A DNA stretch of 64,000 nt from Dickeya fangzhongdai (GTDB lineage Bacteria > Pseudomonadota > Gammaproteobacteria > Enterobacterales > Enterobacteriaceae): contig NZ_CP025003.1 in the NCBI RefSeq assembly GCF_002812485.1, positions 310,001 through 374,000 of the forward strand, written 5' to 3'. The notes beneath the pieces were generated by a model. That model searched no databases. It worked only from the letters and a program-made list of their open reading frames with translations, and was not told where the DNA came from. Below, piece by piece: positions 53,699-61,799 of the stretch (the first letter of the stretch is position 1; each line of letters opens with the position of its first letter). The translations under genes were made by a program, and so were the position numbers.

Positions 53699-54628
53699 AT
53701 GCAATTGCAAAAATTAATCAATATGTTTGGTGGCGAGCTTCAGCGTCGTTATGGAGAAAAAATCCATAAATTGACGCTGCACGGGGGATTTAGCTGTCCG
53801 AACCGCGATGGCACGTTGGGACGCGGCGGTTGCACCTTCTGCAATGTGGCGTCGTTCGCCGACGAGCAGATGCAGCAGCGCAGCATCGCCGAGCAACTGG
53901 CTGCGCAGGCCGGCAAGGTCAATCGCGCCCGCCGCTATCTGGCCTATTTTCAGGCTTATACCAGCACGTATGCCGAGGTGCAGGTGCTGGCGTCCATGTA
54001 CCGGCAGGCGCTGACGCAGGCTGATATGGTGGGGTTGTGCGTGGGCACCCGGCCGGACTGTGTGCCGGATACGGTGCTGGACCTGCTGGCTGACTATCAC
54101 GAACAAGGCTATGAAGTCTGGCTGGAGCTGGGGCTGCAAAGCGCCCATGACCGAACGTTGCGGCGCATCAATCGCGGGCATGATTTCGCCTGTTACCGGC
54201 AGACCGCACAGCGCGCGCGCGCCAGAGGGCTCAACGTGTGCAGCCACCTGATTGTCGGCTTGCCCGGCGAGAGCGACGAGCATTGCCTGTCGACGCTGCA
54301 GCAGGTGGTGGAAGCCGGCGTGGACGGCATCAAGCTGCATCCGTTGCACATTGTGACCGGCAGCGTAATGGCGAAAGCCTGGGGAGCCGGTCGGCTACCG
54401 GAACTGTCGCTGGCGCGTTATGTGTCGATTGCCGGCGAAATGATTCGTCACACCCCGCCCGGAATTGTCTATCACCGTATTTCCGCCAGCGCCCGGCGGC
54501 CGACGCTGCTGGCGCCGCTGTGGTGCGAAAATCGCTGGACCGGCATGGTCGGCGTTCACGACTACCTGCAACAGCATGGCGCGCAAGGTTCCGCGCTGGG
54601 GCAGCCGTTTCATTACTCAACAAACTAA
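53699..54628 (+). CDS. yhcC: Radical SAM protein YhcC (TIGR01212 family)
   Basis: This 309-residue protein matches E. coli YhcC in length and sequence. Three cysteines (C33, C45, C48) in FSCPNRDGTLGRGGCTFC form the unusual C-x11-C-x2-C cluster that would bind the radical SAM 4Fe-4S. LCVGTRPDCVPD and WLELGLQSAHDRTLRRINRGH (residues about 138-158) belong to the SAM-binding barrel. The substrate is unknown. I chose ATG 53699 (MQLQKL) by family; an in-frame ATG at 53684 adds five residues. It lies between gltB and arcB as in E. coli. Confidence 0.9.
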   Translation: MQLQKLINMFGGELQRRYGEKIHKLTLHGGFSCPNRDGTLGRGGCTFCNVASFADEQMQQRSIAEQLAAQAGKVNRARRYLAYFQAYTSTYAEVQVLASMYRQALTQADMVGLCVGTRPDCVPDTVLDLLADYHEQGYEVWLELGLQSAHDRTLRRINRGHDFACYRQTAQRARARGLNVCSHLIVGLPGESDEHCLSTLQQVVEAGVDGIKLHPLHIVTGSVMAKAWGAGRLPELSLARYVSIAGEMIRHTPPGIVYHRISASARRPTLLAPLWCENRWTGMVGVHDYLQQHGAQGSALGQPFHYSTN

Positions 54629-54721
54629 CCTCCGCGGCGGCTCGCAAATTGACCGCTCATTTACCGCGCACGCGATTTTTTTACGGTATGATTTGCGGGT
54701 TTATGATTAAGGAACACCGCT

Positions 54722-57061
54722 ATGAGGCAAATCAGGCTGTTGGCGCAGTACTACGTTGATTTAATGGTTAAACTGGGGCTGGTTCGTTTTTCCCTGCTGC
54801 TGGCGTCAGCGCTGGTTTTACTGGCGCTGGTGGTGCAGATGGCGGTGACGCTGCTGCTCACCGGCAAGGTGGAAAACATCGACGTGGTGCGCTCTATCTT
54901 TTTCGGCTTACTGATCACGCCCTGGGCGGTTTATTTCCTGTCCGTGGTGGTGGAGCAACTTGAAGAGTCGCGTCAGCGGCTGTCGCGGCTGGTGGCTAAG
55001 CTGGAAGAGATGCGCCAGCGCGATCAGGAACTGAACGAACAGTTGCAGGGCAATATCGCCCAGCTCAATCAGGAAATCAGCGATCGCATCAAGGCGGAGG
55101 AAGCCCGCCTGCTGATGGTCTCCAAACTGCGTGAGGAGATGGCGCGCCGCGAGCAGGCGCAGGTTGAGCTGGAGCAGCAATCGGCGCTGTTGCGTTCTTT
55201 CCTCGACGCTTCGCCGGACCTGGTTTACTACCGCAATGAGAACAAAGAATTTTCCGGCTGCAACCGGGCGATGGAATTGCTGCTTGGCAAAAGCCAGAAG
55301 CAGCTGATCGGCCTGACGCCGAAAGATGTTTATCCGCCCGATATTGCCGAAAAAGTCATGGAAACGGATGAAAAGGTGTTTCGCCACAACGTCTCATTGA
55401 CCTATGAGCAGTGGCTGGTCTATCCGGATGGCCGCAAAGCCTGTTTCGAGTTGCGTAAGGTGCCGTTTTACGACCGCATGGGTAAGCGACACGGCCTGAT
55501 GGGGTTTGGACGCGATATTACCGAGCGTAAGCGCTACCAGGACGCGTTAGAGAACGCCAGCAGGGAAAAGACTACCTTCATCTCTACGATCAGCCACGAG
55601 CTTCGTACGCCGCTTAATGGCATTGTCGGCCTGAGTCGTATCCTGCTCGACACCCATTTGGACGCAGAACAGCAAAAATACCTGAAAACCATCCACGTCA
55701 GCGCCATCACGCTCGGCAATATTTTCAACGACATCATCGAAATGGACAAGCAGGAGCGGCGCAAGGTCCAACTGGATAACCAGCCGGTGGATTTCGTCGG
55801 CTTTGTGGTGGATCTGGAAAATCTGGGCGGACTGCTGGCCCAGCCTAAGGGGCTACAGCTGGAGATGGAACTGCATCAGCCGCTGCCGAAAACCATCGTC
55901 ACCGACGGTACCCGGTTGCGTCAGATTCTGTGGAATCTGCTCAGCAACGCCGTGAAATTCACGCGTGAGGGCCGGGTGGTGGTACGGGTCTGGCATGAGC
56001 AGGGCGACCGGCTGCGTTTTGAGGTGGAGGATTCCGGCATGGGGATCCCGGCCGACGAGCTGGAGAAAATCTTCTCCATGTACTACCAGGTCAAGGATCA
56101 ACACGGCGGCAAACCGGCTACCGGCACCGGCATCGGGCTGGCGGTTTCCAAGCGTCTGGCGCAAAGCATGGGCGGCGATATTCAGGTGAGCAGCGAACTG
56201 GGCAAGGGCTCCTGCTTTGCGCTGACGGTGACGGCGCCGGTGGTGCGTAATGACGAGTCTGACGAAGACGAACAGGATGAACTGCCGCTGCCGGCGTTGC
56301 ATGTGCTGCTGGTGGAAGATATCGAACTGAACGTGGTGGTGGCGCGCTCGGTACTGGAAAAACTGGGCAGCAGCGTCGAAGTGGCGATGACCGGCCAGGC
56401 GGCGCTGGATATGTTCGATCCGGATGAATTTGATTTGGTGCTGCTGGATATCCAGTTGCCGGACATGACCGGCCTGGATGTGGCGCGTCGGCTGCGTGAG
56501 CGTTATGCCGGGCAGTCGATGCCGCCGCTGGTCGCCCTGACGGCGAATGTGCTTAAAGATAAAAAAGAGTACCTGGACGCCGGCATGGATGACGTGCTGA
56601 GTAAGCCGCTGGCGGTGCCGGCGCTGACGGCGGTAATCCAGCAATACTGGGATCATCATGCGCAGCCGGAACCGGAAGCCGCAGAGGTGGACGCCGGGTC
56701 GCTGCAGGACCGTTTGCTGGATATCCCGATGCTGGAGCAGTACCTGACGCTGGTAGGGCCGAAACTGATTCATCAGAGCCTGGCGATGTTCGAGCAGATG
56801 ATGCCCGGCTATCTGGCGATTCTTGATTCCAACATGACCGCCCGCGACCAGAAAGGCATTGCGGAAGAAGGGCACAAAATCAAAGGCGCGGCGGGCTCGG
56901 TTGGGCTCAAGCATCTGCAACAGGTTGCGCAACAGATTCAGACCACGACATTACCGGCATGGTGGGACAACGTTCAGGAGTGGATTGACGAGTTGAAACA
57001 CGACTGGCAGCAGGATGTGCAGGTATTGAAAGACTGGGTTTCAGAGGCTGAAAAAAAATGA
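54722..57061 (+). CDS. arcB: Aerobic respiration control sensor kinase ArcB
   Basis: ArcB is a tripartite hybrid kinase that phosphorylates ArcA when the quinone pool is reduced. The 779-residue product has two membrane helices (about 23-44 and 58-77), a coiled-coil linker, a PAS domain with the redox cysteines at 180 and 241, the kinase domain with His292 in FISTISHELRTPLNG, an ATPase domain (GTGIGLAVSKRL), a receiver domain with Asp in LVLLDIQLPDMTG (about residue 577) and a C-terminal Hpt domain with His in EEGHKIKGAAGSVG (about residue 718). AAGGAAC precedes the ATG. Confidence 0.98.
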   Translation: MRQIRLLAQYYVDLMVKLGLVRFSLLLASALVLLALVVQMAVTLLLTGKVENIDVVRSIFFGLLITPWAVYFLSVVVEQLEESRQRLSRLVAKLEEMRQRDQELNEQLQGNIAQLNQEISDRIKAEEARLLMVSKLREEMARREQAQVELEQQSALLRSFLDASPDLVYYRNENKEFSGCNRAMELLLGKSQKQLIGLTPKDVYPPDIAEKVMETDEKVFRHNVSLTYEQWLVYPDGRKACFELRKVPFYDRMGKRHGLMGFGRDITERKRYQDALENASREKTTFISTISHELRTPLNGIVGLSRILLDTHLDAEQQKYLKTIHVSAITLGNIFNDIIEMDKQERRKVQLDNQPVDFVGFVVDLENLGGLLAQPKGLQLEMELHQPLPKTIVTDGTRLRQILWNLLSNAVKFTREGRVVVRVWHEQGDRLRFEVEDSGMGIPADELEKIFSMYYQVKDQHGGKPATGTGIGLAVSKRLAQSMGGDIQVSSELGKGSCFALTVTAPVVRNDESDEDEQDELPLPALHVLLVEDIELNVVVARSVLEKLGSSVEVAMTGQAALDMFDPDEFDLVLLDIQLPDMTGLDVARRLRERYAGQSMPPLVALTANVLKDKKEYLDAGMDDVLSKPLAVPALTAVIQQYWDHHAQPEPEAAEVDAGSLQDRLLDIPMLEQYLTLVGPKLIHQSLAMFEQMMPGYLAILDSNMTARDQKGIAEEGHKIKGAAGSVGLKHLQQVAQQIQTTTLPAWWDNVQEWIDELKHDWQQDVQVLKDWVSEAEKK

Positions 57062-57177
57062 CCCCGACCGAGGCCGGGGTGCGCGAATTATGTGCCAACA
57101 CCAGGGAAAGCGGTACACCTGCGTTCAATCTCAGATGTTGTTGGTACGCAAGCGTTTTTGAAATCCCATCTTCTGGC
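57052..57177 (-). ncRNA. arcZ: Hfq-dependent small RNA ArcZ
   Basis: The minus strand between arcB and elbB carries the conserved ArcZ 3' part: the seed TTTCCCTGGTGTTGGC at 57109-57094, then CACATAATTCGCGC and the terminator stem ACCCCG / CGGGGT followed by a run of eight T's at 57058-57051. This agrees with E. coli ArcZ (121 nt) as I remember it, at the same locus. A TATGGT at 57190-57185 is a plausible -10, which sets the 5' end near 57177; that end is approximate. ArcZ acts on rpoS, flhDC and other mRNAs, and in Dickeya and Erwinia on virulence genes. The 5' half is poorly conserved. Confidence 0.9.
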
Positions 57178-57297
57178 AACACACACCATAGCAAATATGG
57201 CGTCGTTTGTTACAAGAATCATTAAAATGTGTGATGTAGATTAGTGTTTGTCAATCAAAAAATCAATTAGTTGATGTAATGAAATGAGGCATGAGTG

Positions 57298-57951
57298 ATG
57301 AAAAAAGTTGGTGTCGTACTCAGCGGATGTGGAGTTTATGATGGTTCAGAGATTCACGAAGTTGTCTTGACTCTGCTTGCAATCGATCGTGCCGGCGCTG
57401 AAGCTGTCTGCTTTGCTCCGGACAAAGAACAGCTGCATGTGATTAATCATCTGACCGGTGAGGTTACCGGTGAGAAACGCAATGTTTTAGCGGAATCTGC
57501 GCGTATTGCCCGTGGGAAAATCCAGCCATTATCCAGCGCGGATCCCCAACAGCTTGATGCGCTGATTGTCCCCGGCGGATTCGGTGCCGCAAAAAATTTG
57601 AGCGATTTTGCCACCCGCGGGGCCGACTGTGAGATTGATAACGAACTGAAAATACTTACTCGTGAAATTCATAAGAAAAATAAACCAATAGGGTTTATTT
57701 GCATCGCCCCTGCCATGTTACCGAAACTGCTTAATACCTCTGTGCAGCTTACAATTGGTAACGATGAGGGGACTGCGCAGGCGATAGCAGCGATGGGTGG
57801 CGTGCATGTGAAGTGTCCGGTAAATGACATCGTCGTTGACGTTACACACAAGGTGGTGACGACTCCGGCTTACATGCTGGCGAACTCGATTGGTGAAGCC
57901 GCCAGTGGAATTGAGAAACTGGTGGCGCGTGTTTTGGAACTGGCTGAATGA
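57298..57951 (+). CDS. elbB: Glyoxalase III-like protein ElbB
   Basis: ElbB (YhbL) is a DJ-1/PfpI superfamily protein with weak glyoxalase activity reported in E. coli. The 217-residue product equals the E. coli length, with the nucleophile Cys135 in [12 protein letters not shown], the glutamate-region [14 protein letters not shown], and [15 protein letters not shown]. Start 57298 follows GAGG at nine bases; the GTG one codon earlier is possible. It overlaps mtgA by four bases (ATGA). Confidence 0.95.
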   Translation: MKKVGVVLSGCGVYDGSEIHEVVLTLLAIDRAGAEAVCFAPDKEQLHVINHLTGEVTGEKRNVLAESARIARGKIQPLSSADPQQLDALIVPGGFGAAKNLSDFATRGADCEIDNELKILTREIHKKNKPIGFICIAPAMLPKLLNTSVQLTIGNDEGTAQAIAAMGGVHVKCPVNDIVVDVTHKVVTTPAYMLANSIGEAASGIEKLVARVLELAE

Positions 57952-58697
57952 GGTCAGCAGGCCTATTCGGGAAAGGCCGATTAGGACGAATAGCCGCGTG
58001 TATCCGGCGTTGGGTGTTGCGCATCTTCTTTGGTGTCGTTGCGTTGTGGGTAGCGGCGATCCTGTTGTTTGCATTTCTGCCCGTACCCTTTTCCGCCGTG
58101 ATGATCGATCGTCAGCTCAGCGCCTGGCTGAGCGGCGACTTCGCGTATGTGGCCCATTCGGACTGGGTGTCGATGGATGAGATCGCCGCAGTGGCGCCAT
58201 TGGCGGTCATTGCGGCGGAAGATCAGAAATTTCCCCAGCATTGGGGGTTTGATTTCGACGCGATTTCAGCGGCGCTCAAACATAACGAGCGACATGAGAA
58301 TCGTATTCGCGGCGCATCCACGCTGTCGCAGCAGACGGTAAAAAACCTGCTGCTGTGGGACGGGCGCAGCTGGTTGCGTAAAGGTCTGGAGGCCGGCCTG
58401 ACGGCGGCGGTTGAGCTGGTCTGGACTAAACGTCGTATTCTGACGGTTTACCTGAATATTGCCGAGTTTGGACCCGGAATTTTTGGCATAGAGGCCGCAT
58501 CGCGTCAGTTCTTCAATAAACCGGCGAGCCGGCTGACGGCATCGGAAGCGGCGATGCTGGCGGCGGTGTTGCCGAATCCTATCCGCTATCGCGCCAGTAA
58601 ACCGTCCGGCTACGTCATGCGGCGTCAGCAGTGGATTTTGCGTCAGATGAACCAAATCGGCGGAGAAAATTTTCTGGAAGCGAACCGGCTTTATTAA
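57948..58697 (+). CDS. mtgA: Monofunctional peptidoglycan glycosyltransferase MtgA
   Basis: MtgA polymerises lipid II into glycan strands and is found at the division site. The 249-residue product has one N-terminal membrane helix (about residues 24-46) and the GT51 domain, with catalytic Glu91 in [15 protein letters not shown], the second motif [17 protein letters not shown] and [15 protein letters not shown]. No transpeptidase domain follows. It is translationally coupled to elbB through the ATGA overlap. Confidence 0.96.
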   Translation: MRSAGLFGKGRLGRIAACIRRWVLRIFFGVVALWVAAILLFAFLPVPFSAVMIDRQLSAWLSGDFAYVAHSDWVSMDEIAAVAPLAVIAAEDQKFPQHWGFDFDAISAALKHNERHENRIRGASTLSQQTVKNLLLWDGRSWLRKGLEAGLTAAVELVWTKRRILTVYLNIAEFGPGIFGIEAASRQFFNKPASRLTASEAAMLAAVLPNPIRYRASKPSGYVMRRQQWILRQMNQIGGENFLEANRLY

Positions 58698-58790
58698 CAA
58701 ACCTGATTGACTGATAGATTTTTTCCAATGAGCGGCTTCCATTTCCCGTGGCTGTATGGGAAATCATGACCGCATGAACAGGGGGAAATA

Positions 58791-60092
58791 ATGCGGTATG
58801 GCATAGTTTTTCTTATGATGCTTTCGCTGTGGGGCCTGGGGGCATCTGCCGAGGCGGCCAGTGCTAAAAACGACAATTCTGCTTATGTATTTTTACAGGC
58901 AGACAAACTTGCCCAGGTAAAACAGCAGCTACGCAGCCAGACCGCGCCACCACAGATGCAGCTTGCTTATCAGCAGCTGTTGCGGGCGGCGGATAGCGCT
59001 ATGAAAAAACCTGACCTATCGGTTACTCAAAAACTTTCAATGCCGCCCGGCGGCAACCGTCATGATTATTTGAGTTTGGCGGCTTACTGGTGGCCTGATC
59101 CGCAGCAGAAAGACGGCTTACCCTGGATTCGACATGACGGCAAGGTGAACCCGGCGACCAAGGGCGAGGAGACGGATGCTATCCGTCTGGCGACGTTTAC
59201 CGATCGGGTGCGTGTGCTGGCGCTGGCCTGGTATTTCTCGGACCGTCCCGAATATGCCGGCAAAGCCATCGCCATGATTCGCACCTGGTTTATCACTCCT
59301 GAAACGCGTATGAACCCTAACCTGAATTATGCGCAGGCCATTCCGGGCAGAAACGACGGGCGGGGCGCAGGCGTGCTTGACGGCCGTTTCTTCGCCACCC
59401 GTATCGTGGATGCGCTGGTCATGTTGCGACAGGCGCCGGGATGGGGGGCCAGTGACGAGCAGCAGATGCGGCAGTGGATGACGGACTACCTGCACTGGTT
59501 GCTGACCAGCCATAACGGCAAACAGGAGGCCTCGGCAAAGAATAATCATGGCAGCTGGTATACGGTGCAGGTGGCGGGTATCGCCGCCTATCTGGGCCAG
59601 CCTGAAACGGTGAAGGCGATGGCGGCATTGCAGCGCCAGAAGCTCGACCATCAGCTGGCGGCGGATGGTTCGCAACCAGAGGAACTGGCGCGTACCCGGT
59701 CGTTCCATTACAGCGGCTTCAATCTGCAGGCTGTCAGCCTGATGGCGACCGTGGCAGGGAAGTACGGCGATAACCTGTGGCAGTATCGTACCCCCAAAGG
59801 CAGCAGCCTGTTGTCGGCTCTGGACTTCATGGCTCCGTATCTGGATGAATCCAGACCCTGGCCTTATAAAACCATGGGGCGAGAGAGCAGCCCGCTGATT
59901 CCGCTAATGCTGCAGGCCGAGCAGGCTATCGGTTCTCCCCGTTATCATGCGGCTATCAGGCAGGCGGGGTTCACGCCGTTGCTGACCGGGGCGTCGCAGG
60001 GGAAAAAAGATACTGAGGTCAGCGTTGATGCCCGCCGCAGCATCTGGTTGCTGTCGCCGCCAGCGACCACAGGAAATACGCCAACGCCATGA
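58791..60092 (+). CDS. Exported alginate-lyase-family polysaccharide lyase (PL5/PL38-like)
   Basis: The 433-residue product has a signal peptide (hydrophobic residues 4-18, cleavage near ASAEA at 20-22) and an alpha/alpha-toroid lyase domain of the Alginate_lyase family. Visible motifs are HDYLSLAAYWWPDP (91-104), NNHGSWYTVQ (251-260), which carries the likely catalytic Asn and His, and RTRSFHYSGFNL (301-312) with Arg, His and Tyr. The NNHGSWY form recalls PL38 glucuronan lyases more than PL5 alginate lyases; this is inference. AGGGGGAAA precedes the ATG. It sits alone between mtgA and dolP, where E. coli has no such gene, so it is an accessory gene. Confidence 0.8.
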   Translation: MRYGIVFLMMLSLWGLGASAEAASAKNDNSAYVFLQADKLAQVKQQLRSQTAPPQMQLAYQQLLRAADSAMKKPDLSVTQKLSMPPGGNRHDYLSLAAYWWPDPQQKDGLPWIRHDGKVNPATKGEETDAIRLATFTDRVRVLALAWYFSDRPEYAGKAIAMIRTWFITPETRMNPNLNYAQAIPGRNDGRGAGVLDGRFFATRIVDALVMLRQAPGWGASDEQQMRQWMTDYLHWLLTSHNGKQEASAKNNHGSWYTVQVAGIAAYLGQPETVKAMAALQRQKLDHQLAADGSQPEELARTRSFHYSGFNLQAVSLMATVAGKYGDNLWQYRTPKGSSLLSALDFMAPYLDESRPWPYKTMGRESSPLIPLMLQAEQAIGSPRYHAAIRQAGFTPLLTGASQGKKDTEVSVDARRSIWLLSPPATTGNTPTP

Positions 60093-60153
60093 TTAACGGG
60101 GGAAGCGAGTAGAGTGGCAGGCGCCTGCGGCCACCTACCGGATTGGTCAGTCT

Positions 60154-60174
60154 GGCGGCCCGTGATGGGCCGCC
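60154..60174. terminator. Hairpin between the convergent lyase gene and dolP
   Basis: The perfect 8-base-pair stem GGCGGCCC / GGGCCGCC with a five-base loop lies between the two stops. No T-run follows on either strand, so its terminator function is uncertain. Confidence 0.45.
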
Positions 60175-60189
60175 GTATGGAGACAGCGA

Positions 60190-60765
60190 TTAGTCGAGGT
60201 AGCTGAACGCGGTCGTCACGTGTTTGACGCTGCCGACCTTGCTGGCGATCTGGGCCGCTGACGTTGCTTCACGGCGCGTCACCAGACCCAACAGGAAGAC
60301 TTCGCCGTTTTCGGTGGTGACCTTCACGTTGGAGGATTTCACGGTGTCGCTGGTCAGCAACTGAGAACGCACTTTGGTGGTGATCCAGGTATCCATGGAC
60401 GCGGTGCCCAGCGAAATCGGCGTGCCTTTGCGGATTTCGTTATACACTTCGGTCGTGCCTTCCACACCCATGGCGATCTGCTTGGCACGGCTAGCCAGCT
60501 CGGTCGAAGGAGCCTGACCGGTTAACAGCACTTTGCCCTGATAGGCGGTTGCGGAGATCCGCGCTTCTTTGCTTAATTGCGTGTCCTTACTCAGCGCGTT
60601 GGATACCCTGACTTCCAGCGTGCCGTCGTCGACCTGCGTGCCGACAGTCCGTGGATCGGTCGCGGATTTGGTCGCAACCGCCGCGCTGCCAATCGCGACA
60701 GCGCCAATACAGCCCTGTAGCATCAGACAGGCAGACAGCACGGCAATGCAAGAGTAGATCCTCAT
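60190..60765 (-). CDS. dolP: Outer-membrane lipoprotein DolP with two BON domains
   Basis: DolP (YraP) is an outer-membrane lipoprotein that binds anionic phospholipid at the division site and supports the BAM complex. The 191-residue product has a lipobox LQGC with the lipidated Cys19, followed by two BON domains (about residues 45-112 and 120-190, the second with VKVTTENGEVFLLGLVT). ATG 60765 is chosen because it gives a proper signal peptide and follows AAGGAGCACTCC. It lies 10 bases after diaA. Confidence 0.95.
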   Translation of the reverse strand: MRIYSCIAVLSACLMLQGCIGAVAIGSAAVATKSATDPRTVGTQVDDGTLEVRVSNALSKDTQLSKEARISATAYQGKVLLTGQAPSTELASRAKQIAMGVEGTTEVYNEIRKGTPISLGTASMDTWITTKVRSQLLTSDTVKSSNVKVTTENGEVFLLGLVTRREATSAAQIASKVGSVKHVTTAFSYLD

Positions 60766-60775
60766 GGAGTGCTCC

Positions 60776-61366
60776 TTAATCGTTCTGGTGTGGGAAAAGT
60801 GTGTTATCAATCAAATCGCACAAACAGTTGACGGTCAGCATATGCATTTCCTGAATGCGGGCGCTGCGGTGTGACGGGATGCGAATTTCCACATCCTGCT
60901 GGCCCAGCAAACCCGCCAGCTCACCGCCATCATAGCCGGTCAGGGCCACAATGGTCATGTCCCGCGTGACGGCGGCTTCCACCGCTTTGACGATATCACG
61001 GCTGTTGCCGCGCGTGGATATCGCCAGCAGTACGTCACCCGCCTGACCCAGCGCCCGCACCTGCTTGGCGTAGACTTCTTCATGCAGGCGATCGTTGGCG
61101 ATAGCCGTTAAGACCACGTTATCGGCATTAAGTGCAATCGCCGGCAGACTGGGCCGCTCGGTTTCAAAACGATTAATCATACTGGCGGCAAAATGCTGTG
61201 CGTTGGCGGCAGATGTACCGTTACCACAGCACAGGATTTTGTTGCCATTGAGCAGCGACTGCACCATCGCCAGAGCGGCGCGCGAAATGGCGTCCGGTAG
61301 CGCTTCTGCAGCGGCGATTTGGGTTTGAATGCTTTCCGTGAAACAGACTTTAATTCTCTCCAGCAC
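60776..61366 (-). CDS. diaA: DnaA initiator-associating protein DiaA
   Basis: DiaA is a SIS-domain tetramer that binds DnaA and promotes timely initiation at oriC. The 196-residue product (the E. coli length) has the SIS motifs [20 protein letters not shown] (residues about 41-60) and [18 protein letters not shown]. In the family it lacks sugar isomerase activity. It lies between yraN and dolP as in E. coli. Confidence 0.96.
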   Translation of the reverse strand: MLERIKVCFTESIQTQIAAAEALPDAISRAALAMVQSLLNGNKILCCGNGTSAANAQHFAASMINRFETERPSLPAIALNADNVVLTAIANDRLHEEVYAKQVRALGQAGDVLLAISTRGNSRDIVKAVEAAVTRDMTIVALTGYDGGELAGLLGQQDVEIRIPSHRSARIQEMHMLTVNCLCDLIDNTLFPHQND

Positions 61367-61403
61367 GTTCTGTTAACCTGTTTTGAAGTTGAAAATCATG
61401 ATG

Positions 61404-61799
61404 TTACTCAGACTGCCCAAACGCGTTGGGCAACCATTCCACCTGCGGGCCGGTTACGGCCAGTACGTCAAAGCGACAATCGGTGGAATCGAGACTAGCG
61501 CCCTGACGGGACAGCCATACCGCTGCGGCGCGCAGCAACGATTGCTGTTTTTGCCGGGTAACACTGGCCGCCGCGCCGCCAAAGTCGCTGTTGCGGCGAT
61601 AACGAACCTCGACAAATACCCAGGTGCCGCCATCGCGCATAATCAGGTCCAGTTCACCGCCGCGCACCGTCACGTTGGCGGCCACAAACATCAGCCCGGC
61701 GCGTTCGAGATAGCGTCGGGCCAGTTGTTCGTAGCGACCGCCGGTGATGCGCCGGTTCAGGAGGCGGGCACCAGTTGTCCCTGACGGAACTGCAGCCAG
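61404..61799 (-). CDS. yraN: UPF0102 nuclease-fold protein YraN, apparent CTG start
   Basis: YraN is a UPF0102 protein with a Holliday-junction-resolvase-like fold; its role is unknown. [23 protein letters not shown] holds the nuclease-like core (G-E-x-D-L and the E-V-R/K-Y residues). The first ATG in frame is at 61691 and would give 95 residues, but conserved sequence ([17 protein letters not shown]) continues upstream with no ATG, GTG or TTG before an in-frame stop. A CTG at 61799 gives 131 residues, the E. coli length, and its next codons (LAAVPSG) align with E. coli MATVPT as I remember it. It overlaps lpoA by 43 bases. Confidence 0.78.
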   Translation of the reverse strand: MAAVPSGTTGARLLNRRITGGRYEQLARRYLERAGLMFVAANVTVRGGELDLIMRDGGTWVFVEVRYRRNSDFGGAAASVTRQKQQSLLRAAAVWLSRQGASLDSTDCRFDVLAVTGPQVEWLPNAFGQSE

